Shown here: positions 40,388 to 47,998 of the stretch, piece by piece
How the letters are laid out: each line of letters opens with the position of its first letter
Numbering within the stretch: position 1 is the first letter of the stretch
NCBI GenBank assembly: GCA_937983105.1
Contig: CALKAM010000105.1
Location: 9,038-73,037 of the forward strand
Length of the DNA stretch: 64,000 nt
Direction: 5' to 3'
From: Planifilum sp021793745
GTDB lineage: Bacteria; Bacillota; Bacilli; Thermoactinomycetales; DSM-44946
Position numbers and translations under genes: made by a program
Notes under the pieces: generated by a model
Seen by the model: only the letters and a program-made list of their open reading frames with translations
What the model was told of the DNA's origin: nothing
Databases searched by the model: none

Positions 40388-40891
40388 ATGACCCGATTGG
40401 CCCGTCACCTGTTTGCCTCCGTCTTTTTGTCGGCCATGCTGGCGGCGCTGTTATCCGTGTTGCCTTCGCTTTCTACGCCCGGAGGAGAATCCTCCGATGA
40501 ACCGGTATTCCGGCCGGATTCCTCCGTTTGGATCTCCAGGGACTCCTTGGTTGATTTCCTGGTGGAGCAGCCGGTTTCCCTTCAATTCCTCCGGGCATCC
40601 TGGGATGACGGTCACCTGTCCCTCGACCTGGCATCGGAAGAGTGGGATCCGGATCGCGTCCATGCCGATCTGTTTACACTGGTTCGCAGTTCCCTGGTGA
40701 CGGCGAAGAATGTGGAAACGCTTCGCTTCCAGGTTTACCGCCCCGGGGAGGATGCCCCCTGGGTGACGGTGGAGGCCGCCCGAGAGGATCTGGTCCGGGA
40801 TCCTGCGATGGAAAACCGCGAGGGGCTGTCGCCCCGTCAGTATTTGGAACGGACCTTTCAGGTGCGGCATTCGGGTCCGCCTTCCGGCTGA
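40388..40891 (+). CDS. Hypothetical secreted or anchored protein
   Basis: A 167-residue protein with an N-terminal signal or anchor (LFASVFLSAMLAALLSVLPS) and a soluble remainder, without a family I recognise. The ATG at 40388 follows GGGGAGGGAAA. It lies between mtrB and hepS, where B. subtilis has no gene. Codon use is like its neighbours. Confidence 0.6.
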   Translation: MTRLARHLFASVFLSAMLAALLSVLPSLSTPGGESSDEPVFRPDSSVWISRDSLVDFLVEQPVSLQFLRASWDDGHLSLDLASEEWDPDRVHADLFTLVRSSLVTAKNVETLRFQVYRPGEDAPWVTVEAAREDLVRDPAMENREGLSPRQYLERTFQVRHSGPPSG

Positions 40892-40917
40892 GGGGGGGTC
40901 GACAGCCGGGGGATCGC

Positions 40918-40946
40918 TTTCCGCGGAAAAGGGAGTATGGTATACT
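40918..40946 (+). promoter_or_regulatory. Promoter of the hepS operon
   Basis: Extended -10 TGGTATACT (TATACT at 40941-40946); the -35 region is poor (TTTCCG). Confidence 0.5.
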
Positions 40947-41004
40947 GGTAAAGGAACTTGACGGTTTTCCCACATTCTTCATATCCCCGACAATCATTGC
41001 GACG

Positions 41005-41039
41005 AGCCGGGCGCCGTTTTGTGCATGGTGGGCTTTTTT
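41005..41039 (+). terminator. Terminator-like hairpin in the hepS leader (possible attenuator)
   Basis: AGCC (41005-41008) and CGCC (41012-41015) pair with GGTG and GGCT (41027-41034) with a 3-base bulge, followed by a T run. It lies about 60 bases after the -10 element and 95 before hepS. Confidence 0.55.
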
Positions 41040-41133
41040 GTTGTGCGGAAGGAAGGGTCGTCGAAATGGCTGTTCGTGGAGATCGTCTCCGGTCGAGGCC
41101 GGTTTTGAAAAACCTAATTTTGGAGGGCGCGAC

Positions 41134-41895
41134 ATGTCCATACAGGGCGAAATGGACCGGGTTATCGCCGAAATCATCGGATGCGCTCGGGATCCCTTTG
41201 TGGAAAAGCATATTGGCCGCCCGAGGACTTCGGCCTTTTTCGTTAAGGTCCTCTATCTCTTGTTGAAATCCTTTTCGCTTCCAAACGATCGCGTTCGCAC
41301 CCATTGCGTGGCCACAGCCTTGCTCCAAATGGGCTTGGACCTTCACGAGCGGGTTTCCGTGGAGCCGGAACGGGCGGAACAGGGGATGCGTTCCCGCCAA
41401 TTGTACGTGTTGGCGGGTGATTATTTTAGCAGCCTGTTTTACCGGTTTCTGGCGGAAAACGGGGAGATCCGGACGATCTCCCGCTTGTCGGAAGCGGTAT
41501 GCCGAGTGAATGAAGCAAAAATGGAGCTGTATTCCCTCGGAGCAAGCCGGGTGTCCCCGCCCACGTATCTCGATCTCATCCGCCGCATTCAGGGGGGATT
41601 GCCCTACGCCCTTTCCGATTTGTTCCACCGGGGGGAGGCTTGGGAGAACCCCTGGCGGGACTTGGCCCCCGACTTGGCTGCGCTTGAATGGCTGGCCCGC
41701 GAGGGTGAGGAGCATCCCGGCGCTCCCGCCTTCCTATCCGATGAAATGCGGTTTGACCTCATACAGACGATTGCATCGAAGGTGAGGCAAAATGCAGAGG
41801 CGATCGCCCACCCGGAGGTTCGACGGGAGCTGCTTCGGGTGGTCAGTGAACACTTTAGCCCGTACTTGACAGAGCCGTTGGCGCGAGAGGGATGA
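41134..41895 (+). CDS. hepS: Heptaprenyl diphosphate synthase component I
   Basis: HepS is the non-catalytic small subunit that sets chain length with HepT, giving the C35 side chain of menaquinone-7. The 253-residue product has the family segment LYVLAGDYFSSLFYRFLAE near residue 90 and QGMRSRQ before it. The ATG at 41134 follows TGGAGGGCG. It overlaps or abuts menG. In B. subtilis the order is hepS-menH-hepT; here three more quinone genes lie in between. Confidence 0.9.
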   Translation: MSIQGEMDRVIAEIIGCARDPFVEKHIGRPRTSAFFVKVLYLLLKSFSLPNDRVRTHCVATALLQMGLDLHERVSVEPERAEQGMRSRQLYVLAGDYFSSLFYRFLAENGEIRTISRLSEAVCRVNEAKMELYSLGASRVSPPTYLDLIRRIQGGLPYALSDLFHRGEAWENPWRDLAPDLAALEWLAREGEEHPGAPAFLSDEMRFDLIQTIASKVRQNAEAIAHPEVRRELLRVVSEHFSPYLTEPLAREG

Positions 41896-41903
41896 GGAAC
41901 CGT

Positions 41904-42692
41904 ATGCACAAGGAATCTCCTGCCCCGTCCAAGGAACAGTTTGTTCACCGGGTGTTTGAGAGCATTGCCAAAGATTATGACCGAATGAATACCATTTTGA
42001 GTTTCGGCCGCCATAAAGGGTGGCGCCGCTTCACCATGGAGCGGATGGAGGTCCGTCCCGGGGATACCGCCATCGATGTATGTTGCGGCACCTGTGATTG
42101 GACCATCGCCCTGGCGGAACAATCCGGAACCGGTGAAATTGTCGGCTTGGATTTCAGCGACAAGATGTTGCAGGTGGGTCGGGAAAAGGTGGACAAGCGG
42201 GGCCTGGGGGACAACATCCGATTGGTTCGGGGAAATGCGATGGAACTACCCTTCCCCGATAACACCTTTGACCACGCCACCATCGGCTTTGCGCTGCGCA
42301 ACGTACCCGATTTCCGGCATGTGCTCAGGGAGATGATGCGGGTGGTGAAGCCGGGCGGACAAGTGGTCTCCCTGGAGCTTTCCAAGCCGACATGGCCGCC
42401 GTTTCGGGCCTTCTATTACGTTTATTTTCGGCACATCCTCCCGCTGATGGGCAAATTGCTGGCGGGTCGCTATGAACAATACCGCTGGCTTCCGGAGTCC
42501 TTGGTCCACTTTCCCGATCATCGGGAATTGGCCCGGATTATGGAGGAGGATGTGGGGTTGACGGATGTGCGGGTGTATCCCTTGACGGGAGGGATCGCCG
42601 CCGTGCATATCGGACGCAAAAGGGAGAAGGTAGAGGATGACGATGGGATGGATCAAGCGAGTAAAACTGATCCTGGAAATGATCAAGTTTGA
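41904..42692 (+). CDS. menG: Demethylmenaquinone methyltransferase
   Basis: The enzyme methylates demethylmenaquinone with S-adenosylmethionine in the last step of menaquinone synthesis. UbiE/COQ5 motifs are present: VFESIAKDYDRMNTILSFG, the SAM-binding DVCCGTCDWTIALAE, the ATIGFALRNVPDF segment and YEQYRWLPESL. I choose the ATG at 41904, six bases after GATGAGGA; an ATG at 41892 overlaps the hepS stop but directly abuts its ribosome binding site. The C-terminus extends past the usual end and overlaps the next gene by 56 bases. Confidence 0.94.
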   Translation: MHKESPAPSKEQFVHRVFESIAKDYDRMNTILSFGRHKGWRRFTMERMEVRPGDTAIDVCCGTCDWTIALAEQSGTGEIVGLDFSDKMLQVGREKVDKRGLGDNIRLVRGNAMELPFPDNTFDHATIGFALRNVPDFRHVLREMMRVVKPGGQVVSLELSKPTWPPFRAFYYVYFRHILPLMGKLLAGRYEQYRWLPESLVHFPDHRELARIMEEDVGLTDVRVYPLTGGIAAVHIGRKREKVEDDDGMDQASKTDPGNDQV

Positions 42693-43515
42693 ACACACGG
42701 TGTTTGCGCTGCCCTTCGCCTATTTCGGAGCGGTGTTGGGCAGCCTCGTTGTGATGGACCGCCTTCCTTCCTGGGGGCAGATCGGGTGGGTCACTCTGGC
42801 GATGGTGGGGGCCCGCAGTGCGGCGATGGCTCTCAATCGGCTGATCGATCGTCACATCGACGCCAGGAATCCCCGGACGGCCAATCGCGCGATTCCGGCC
42901 GGTCAAATTTCTGTTCGTGCGGTTTGGTGGTTCGTGATCGTCTCCTTCCTGGTGCTTTTTATTGCCGCCTATAACCTCAATCGATTGGCGGTGCAGCTGT
43001 TTCCTCTGGCGGTGTTTGTTCTGGTAATCTATTCCTATACAAAGCGGTTTACTTGGACTTGTCATCTCGTGCTGGGGGCCGCCATCGGCTTGGCGCCCCT
43101 CGGAGGATGGGTGGCGACGACGGGTCAAATCGACGGCGTCGCGCTCCTGCTTTTCGCGACGGTGGCCCTGTGGACCGCCGGCTTTGACGTGATTTATGCC
43201 TGCCAGGATGAAGGTTTCGACCGGGAGGAAGGCTTGTACTCCATTCCCGCCCGCTTCGGTTTGGCCCGGGCCCTGCAGATGGCCCGCTGGTTTCATGTGG
43301 GTACCACGTTGGGCTTGCTGCTCCTTTGGCTGCTCACGCCCCTCAGCGGATGGTTTTTTGTCGGCGTGCTCGTGGCCGCTGCCATCCTCATCTACGAGCA
43401 CCGGATCGTTTCCCCGGATGATTTGTCCCGGCTCAATACGGCGTTTTTCACGATGAACGGGATTATGAGCGTCGTGGTCTTCCTGTTCGCGATGGTGGAC
43501 GTGATCCTGGGATGA
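42637..43515 (+). CDS. mqnP: UbiA-family prenyltransferase, probable MqnP of the futalosine pathway
   Basis: This is a membrane prenyltransferase of 292 residues with about eight helices. The two aspartate-rich motifs are NRLIDRHIDARN near residue 68 and DVIYACQDEGFDREEG near residue 185. It belongs to the UbiA/MqnP group, not to MenA. With ubiX, mqnA, menG and the heptaprenyl synthase around it, it most likely attaches the heptaprenyl chain to the naphthoquinone precursor of the futalosine route. That substrate is inferred from context. Confidence 0.85.
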   Translation: MTMGWIKRVKLILEMIKFEHTVFALPFAYFGAVLGSLVVMDRLPSWGQIGWVTLAMVGARSAAMALNRLIDRHIDARNPRTANRAIPAGQISVRAVWWFVIVSFLVLFIAAYNLNRLAVQLFPLAVFVLVIYSYTKRFTWTCHLVLGAAIGLAPLGGWVATTGQIDGVALLLFATVALWTAGFDVIYACQDEGFDREEGLYSIPARFGLARALQMARWFHVGTTLGLLLLWLLTPLSGWFFVGVLVAAAILIYEHRIVSPDDLSRLNTAFFTMNGIMSVVVFLFAMVDVILG

Positions 43516-44105
43516 AGCGATTGGTGGTTGGAATGACGGGCGCGAGCGGCGCTCCCTACGCCCTGTGTCTGATTGAGGAATTGCTCCGTCAGGGACATGA
43601 GGTTCACGTGACCGTGACGGAGGCCGGGTGGCGCGTGCTCAAGGAAGAACATGGCTGGCAAGTGGAGCGGCGGGAGGAAGCGTTCCGAAAGGCCATCCCG
43701 GTGAATTCCGATCTGCTGCATTATCACCCGATCCGGGATATCGGGGCATCGATTGCCTCCGGCTCCTATCCCTGCGATGCCATGGTGGTGATTCCCTGTT
43801 CGATGGGAACCCTGGCGAAGATCGCCCAGGGGATTTCCTCCAATCTGCTGGAACGGGCAGCGGATGTGATGCTGAAGGAAGGGCGTCCGTTGATTGTCGT
43901 TCCTCGGGAAACGCCCCTCAATTTGATTCATCTGGAAAACATGGTCAAATTGGTGCGATGTGGAGCGACGGTGCTCCCGGCGATGCCGGCCTTTTACCAC
44001 GGCCCCCGCGATTTGGAGGACATGGTCCGCTTTATTGCCGGCAAGGTGCTGGATCAGTTGGCCATACCGCACCAGTTATATCAACGATGGGAGGGTTCCA
44101 GTTGA
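43512..44105 (+). CDS. ubiX: Flavin prenyltransferase, UbiX family
   Basis: UbiX makes prenylated FMN, the cofactor of UbiD-type decarboxylases. The 197-residue sequence has GMTGASGAPYA at residues 7-17, PCSMGTLAKIAQGISSNLLERAADV near residue 100, and the RETPLNLIHLENM segment. Its start overlaps the mqnP stop. No ubiD partner lies in the window. In futalosine gene clusters UbiX/UbiD-like genes are common and are proposed to serve the late decarboxylation. Confidence 0.94.
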   Translation: MKRLVVGMTGASGAPYALCLIEELLRQGHEVHVTVTEAGWRVLKEEHGWQVERREEAFRKAIPVNSDLLHYHPIRDIGASIASGSYPCDAMVVIPCSMGTLAKIAQGISSNLLERAADVMLKEGRPLIVVPRETPLNLIHLENMVKLVRCGATVLPAMPAFYHGPRDLEDMVRFIAGKVLDQLAIPHQLYQRWEGSS

Positions 44106-44944
44106 GACCGATCCGGATAGGGCGCATTGCATTTACCAATATCTTGCCAATCTATCACTTTTTTGAAACGGAAGGGCTGAAGGTCGAGATGGTTCCCCAG
44201 GTTCCGAGCCAGCTGAACCGCGGTATGGCTGCGGGAGAGATTGACATGGGCCCCATCTCCTCCTTTGCCTATGGGGAAAACCACCACCGGTACACGCTGT
44301 TGCCGAACTTATCCATCAGTTCAAAGGGGCCGGTGCGATCGATCTTCCTGTTCACACGTCAGGCGGCGCTGTCCGATCTCCGCTCGGCCCGTATCGCCGT
44401 CACCAATACGTCGGCCACCTCCGTGGCGCTATTGAAGATCCTCCTGCAATACTTTGAGGGTGGGGATCCGGAATATATTACCATGCCACCCTCCCTGGAG
44501 GAGATGATGGAGCAGGGGGATGCAGCGCTGCTGATCGGCGATGACGCGGTGCGGGGCGCCTGGGAAAACCCCGGTTATCGCGTGCTGGACCTCGGGGAGG
44601 AATGGTACAAACGGACCGGCTTGGATATGACCTTTGCCGTGTGGGCGGTGAGGGATGAGCTGATCGATACGCGGCGGGATGAGTTGTCGGCGATTGCTTC
44701 CCGGTTGATGGAGAGCAAAGAGAAGGGATTGGGAGATTTGCGCCCGGTGGTCGAGGAGGCACAGAAACGCCTGGGAGGGGATCCCGGTTTTTGGTTCCAG
44801 TATTACACCGGGCTGTGTTATGATTTGGGTGAAAGGCAGCTGGAAGGATTGAAAGCGTATTATCGCTACGCCGGGGAATTGGGATTGCTTCCGAAGGATG
44901 TTCAAATCCGCGTGCTGGATCTTCCGGCGGGAACGCCCTGCTAG
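44102..44944 (+). CDS. mqnA: Chorismate dehydratase MqnA (futalosine pathway)
   Basis: MqnA dehydrates chorismate to 3-enolpyruvylbenzoate, the first committed step of the futalosine route to menaquinone. The 280-residue sequence has the family start RIGRIAFTNILPIYHFF, QLNRGMAAGEIDMGPISSFAY, and a LPNLSISSKGPVRSI segment. The TTG start overlaps the ubiX stop and follows GGGAGGG. The chorismate it uses comes from the aroC gene 5 kb downstream. Other mqn genes (mqnB, C, D, E) are not in the window. Confidence 0.94.
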   Translation: MRPIRIGRIAFTNILPIYHFFETEGLKVEMVPQVPSQLNRGMAAGEIDMGPISSFAYGENHHRYTLLPNLSISSKGPVRSIFLFTRQAALSDLRSARIAVTNTSATSVALLKILLQYFEGGDPEYITMPPSLEEMMEQGDAALLIGDDAVRGAWENPGYRVLDLGEEWYKRTGLDMTFAVWAVRDELIDTRRDELSAIASRLMESKEKGLGDLRPVVEEAQKRLGGDPGFWFQYYTGLCYDLGERQLEGLKAYYRYAGELGLLPKDVQIRVLDLPAGTPC

Positions 44945-44971
44945 GCGGGGATGTGAGCCGCGGGGGCAATC

Positions 44972-44995
44972 GCCGGGGATCCCGGCTGTTTATCT
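44972..44995 (+). terminator. Weak hairpin after mqnA
   Basis: GCCGGG (44972-44977) and CCCGGC (44981-44986) pair across GAT, followed by TGTTTATCTT. Confidence 0.45.
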
Positions 44996-45074
44996 TCCGC
45001 AAATCGTCAAAGAAGGGATGGAAGGGTACACGGCTCCCGCCTTTGGGATGCTCGTTCTTTTGTGCCCGTAGTGG

Positions 45075-46046
45075 ATGAAGCTCTTGGATATTTATGAGGA
45101 ATTGCGAAGTGATTTAAAAATTATTGAAAAGGAGTTGGCCAGCTCCCTCGAGACCGATCAGGCTCGATTGAACCAGTCCTCCGGCCACCTCCTTGAGGCC
45201 GGAGGGAAGCGGATACGTCCCCTTTTTGTCCTGTTGTCCGGACACTTCGGCCGATACGACATTCACCGGTTGAAACGGGTGGCCGTCCCGCTGGAACTGA
45301 TTCATATGGCGACGCTGGTGCACGATGATGTGATCGACGATGCCGAAACCCGCCGCGGACGGAAGACGGTGAAGGCGCAGTGGGACAACCGGGTGGCCAT
45401 GTACACGGGCGACTACATTTTCGCCCGTTCCCTACAGCTGGTGACCGAAATCGAAGATCCCGCGGTTCATCGGATCCTTTCGCGCTCCATCATGGATATG
45501 TGCCTGGGGGAGATCGAACAGGTCCGGGATTTTTATGACGCCTCTCCCTCCGTCCTCCGATATTTCCGCCGGATCAAGCGGAAGACGGCGCTCCTGATGG
45601 CTGTCAGCTGCCAGCTGGGCAGCCTGGTCAGTCGGGCCGAAGGGCGGATTGTCCGAAATCTCTATCTTTACGGTTATTATGTGGGGATGGCGTTTCAAAT
45701 CACCGATGACGTGTTGGACTTCATCGGCGATGAATCGGTGCTGGGAAAGCCGGCCGGCAGCGATTTGCGCCAGGGCAATGTGACGCTGCCTGCGATCTAC
45801 GCTCTCCGCACCGCGGAATCCCGGGAACGGAATCTTCTTCTGGCCTTTTTGCAGTCGAAGGGACGGGATGTTTCCCTTTCGACGGTGGTGGATATCGTTC
45901 GGCATTCGGGTGGAATCGATTTTTCCTTGAAACTGGCGGATCGCTACCTGCAAAAAGCGCTTACCGTTTTGAGGCGCCTCCCTTCCTGCGGAGCGCGGGA
46001 TTCCCTGGAGCGCATCGCCCGGTTTGTGGGAAGCCGCTCCTATTAG
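45075..46046 (+). CDS. hepT: Heptaprenyl diphosphate synthase component II
   Basis: HepT is the catalytic subunit that extends farnesyl diphosphate with isopentenyl diphosphate. The 323-residue trans-prenyltransferase has the first aspartate-rich motif DDVIDDAE near residue 85, GGKRIRP near residue 43, and the second motif DDVLDFIGD near residue 212. An in-frame stop six bases upstream fixes the ATG at 45075, yet no clear Shine-Dalgarno sequence precedes it. It functions with HepS, encoded 3 kb upstream. Confidence 0.95.
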   Translation: MKLLDIYEELRSDLKIIEKELASSLETDQARLNQSSGHLLEAGGKRIRPLFVLLSGHFGRYDIHRLKRVAVPLELIHMATLVHDDVIDDAETRRGRKTVKAQWDNRVAMYTGDYIFARSLQLVTEIEDPAVHRILSRSIMDMCLGEIEQVRDFYDASPSVLRYFRRIKRKTALLMAVSCQLGSLVSRAEGRIVRNLYLYGYYVGMAFQITDDVLDFIGDESVLGKPAGSDLRQGNVTLPAIYALRTAESRERNLLLAFLQSKGRDVSLSTVVDIVRHSGGIDFSLKLADRYLQKALTVLRRLPSCGARDSLERIARFVGSRSY

Positions 46047-46129
46047 GGTTTGCTTTTCAGGCGTGTTTTTGGTAAAATCCGAGTGCTCCCGATACCATTA
46101 CATAAGTTGGTGGAAACGGAGGATCATCG

Positions 46130-46576
46130 ATGGAAAAGACATTTCTCATGGTCAAACCCGACGGTGTCCAGAGGGGTCTCGTAGGCGAGATCATTTCCCG
46201 TTTTGAGAAAAAAGGCTTCAAACTGGTGGCTGCAAAGTTGATGCAGGTGTCCCGGGAATTGGCCGAAGCCCACTATGCGGAACATCGGGAAAAGCCGTTT
46301 TTTGAAGAGCTGGTGAGCTTTATCACTTCCGGTCCGGTGCTTGCTATGATCTGGGAAGGAGAGAATGTGATCGCCGTCGCCCGTCAAATGATGGGGAAAA
46401 CCAATCCTGCCGAAGCGGCCCCTGGAACCATCCGCGGTGATTATGGAATCAGTGTAGGGATGAACATTATCCACGGTTCCGATTCGCCGGAGAGCGCGGA
46501 GCGGGAGATCGGGCTCTGGTTCCAGGAGCAGGATCGGATTTCCTATGAAAAAACGATCGATCGCTGGATCTCCTGA
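46130..46576 (+). CDS. ndk: Nucleoside diphosphate kinase
   Basis: Ndk transfers the gamma phosphate between nucleoside triphosphates and diphosphates. The 148-residue sequence has KTFLMVKPDGVQRGL and the phosphorylated histidine in NIIHGSDS near residue 115. It follows hepT by 83 bases with a GGAGGATC ribosome binding site. The hepT-ndk order matches B. subtilis, where cheR comes next; here a terminator and an inserted pair of sugar-phosphate genes follow. Confidence 0.97.
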   Translation: MEKTFLMVKPDGVQRGLVGEIISRFEKKGFKLVAAKLMQVSRELAEAHYAEHREKPFFEELVSFITSGPVLAMIWEGENVIAVARQMMGKTNPAEAAPGTIRGDYGISVGMNIIHGSDSPESAEREIGLWFQEQDRISYEKTIDRWIS

Positions 46577-46590
46577 GATCCTGCTGTGGC

Positions 46591-46614
46591 GGCCCGGTAT
46601 CGACCGGGCCTTTT
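46591..46614 (+). terminator. Terminator after ndk
   Basis: GGCCCGG, loop TATCGA, CCGGGCC, TTTT. Confidence 0.85.
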
Positions 46615-46766
46615 GCCGTGCAGGGCCATTTTTATCGACGGAAAAATCAGCTTCTTCTGATATCTCCAGCGTGTCGCAGCAGGAGGGGCATTTCCGCTAA
46701 TGAAAAGGGGACTTCTCCCATACGATGGATCCGAGGGGATTTTGCGGAAAAGGAGCTGAAACGCGC

Positions 46767-47855
46767 ATGGTTTCGAGTGTGAAGAGGGAGCGGGAAAGGG
46801 CGGTTCTTTCCCGGACGTATCGCTTGCAGCAGCCGGGGAGACTGGAGGAAGTCCGCGTTGAACGACCCTTTCGGGAAGGCGAAGTGGTGGTGGAGCCCTT
46901 TTTGGCAAGCATCTGCCAGGCCGATTTGCGCTATTTTAGCGGCCGGCGGAGGAAAGAAGCCCTCGCCAAGAAGCTGCCGATGGCGTTGATCCATGAAGGG
47001 ATCGGCAGAGTGGTGCAGAGCGGAGGGTCCCGGCTCCGGCCGGGCGACCGCGTCGTCATCGTTCCGAATCTCCCGGGATGTGGGAGGGAGGATTGTCCCG
47101 CATGTTCCCGGGGAATCGGGACGAATTACTGCCTTCACAGCCGATTCCTGGGCAGCGGGACGGACGGCATCGCACAAAGCCGGCTCGTATTGCCGGTGGA
47201 ATGCGCGATTCCGTCCGAGAACCGCATCCCGGATGAGATATTGGTCCTGGCGGAGCTTTGTTCCGTCTCTTATCACGCCATCCGCCGCGTGGACCGCCTT
47301 CAGGAGGAACGGCGCGTGGTGGTGTTTGGCGACGGACCGGTCGGCTACTTGACGGCGGCCATGCTTCACCACATCTTTGGAATGGGACCGGAGAGGTTGT
47401 GGGTTTTCGGAGCGGTTCCGGAGAGGCTGGAGCAGTTTACCTTCGCCCGGCGGATCCTGGTCGGCGAATGCGACTTCCGGCCTTTGCCCAAGGCGGGGGT
47501 TGCCTTCGAATGTACCGGCGGACATTTTAGCCGGGAGGCGATCAATCAAGCGATCGAAGTGTTAAATCCCGGCGGCGTTCTCGTGCTGATGGGCGTCAGT
47601 GAGGAGCCGGTTCCCGTCAATACGCGGGATGTGTTGGAAAAGGGAATCACCCTGATCGGAAGCAGCCGCAGCTCTGCACGGGATTATCCGCCGGTATTGA
47701 AGGCGATGGAAGATCCCGCATGTCAAAGGACCTTGTCGCGCCTTCTGCCGGATCAGAGGACGCCGGTTCATTCGGTGGCGGACTTGACCGCCGCCCTGGA
47801 TCGGGCAAGCCGGCATAAAGCGTGGAAGAAGACGCTTCTGGAGTTTCACTGGTGA
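46767..47855 (+). CDS. TarJ-like zinc-type dehydrogenase (probable ribulose-5-phosphate reductase)
   Basis: This 362-residue MDR-family oxidoreductase resembles TarJ, the NADPH-dependent enzyme that reduces ribulose 5-phosphate to ribitol 5-phosphate for wall teichoic acid. Shared features are the ICQADLRYFSG segment followed by KKLPMALIHEG near residue 60, FECTGGHFSREAIN, and GVSEEPVPVNTRDVLEKG followed by SSRSS. Unlike TarJ it also has a four-cysteine structural-zinc-like lobe (CGREDCPACSRG...C). The ATG at 46767 follows AAAAGGAG. No TarI cytidylyltransferase is nearby. The downstream ribulokinase-like gene suggests a pentulose/pentitol pathway. Confidence 0.78.
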   Translation: MVSSVKRERERAVLSRTYRLQQPGRLEEVRVERPFREGEVVVEPFLASICQADLRYFSGRRRKEALAKKLPMALIHEGIGRVVQSGGSRLRPGDRVVIVPNLPGCGREDCPACSRGIGTNYCLHSRFLGSGTDGIAQSRLVLPVECAIPSENRIPDEILVLAELCSVSYHAIRRVDRLQEERRVVVFGDGPVGYLTAAMLHHIFGMGPERLWVFGAVPERLEQFTFARRILVGECDFRPLPKAGVAFECTGGHFSREAINQAIEVLNPGGVLVLMGVSEEPVPVNTRDVLEKGITLIGSSRSSARDYPPVLKAMEDPACQRTLSRLLPDQRTPVHSVADLTAALDRASRHKAWKKTLLEFHW

Positions 47856-47998
47856 CCGGCGGAGGCTCTGTCGCAGGTCGAACCCATCGATCCACCGGCT
47901 GCGTCCCGGGAGGTGGCGCCATGGGGGGATGTCGAACCCATTGGATAGAGAATCCTTCGGATTGGGTTGGAAAGGCTTTTGTTCGGGGGGATGGATCG

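Noticed and set aside
46767..47855. Canonical teichoic-acid TarJ assignment
   Set aside because: Similarity is clear but there is no TarI or other teichoic gene nearby, and an additional cysteine lobe is present, so I kept only 'TarJ-like'.
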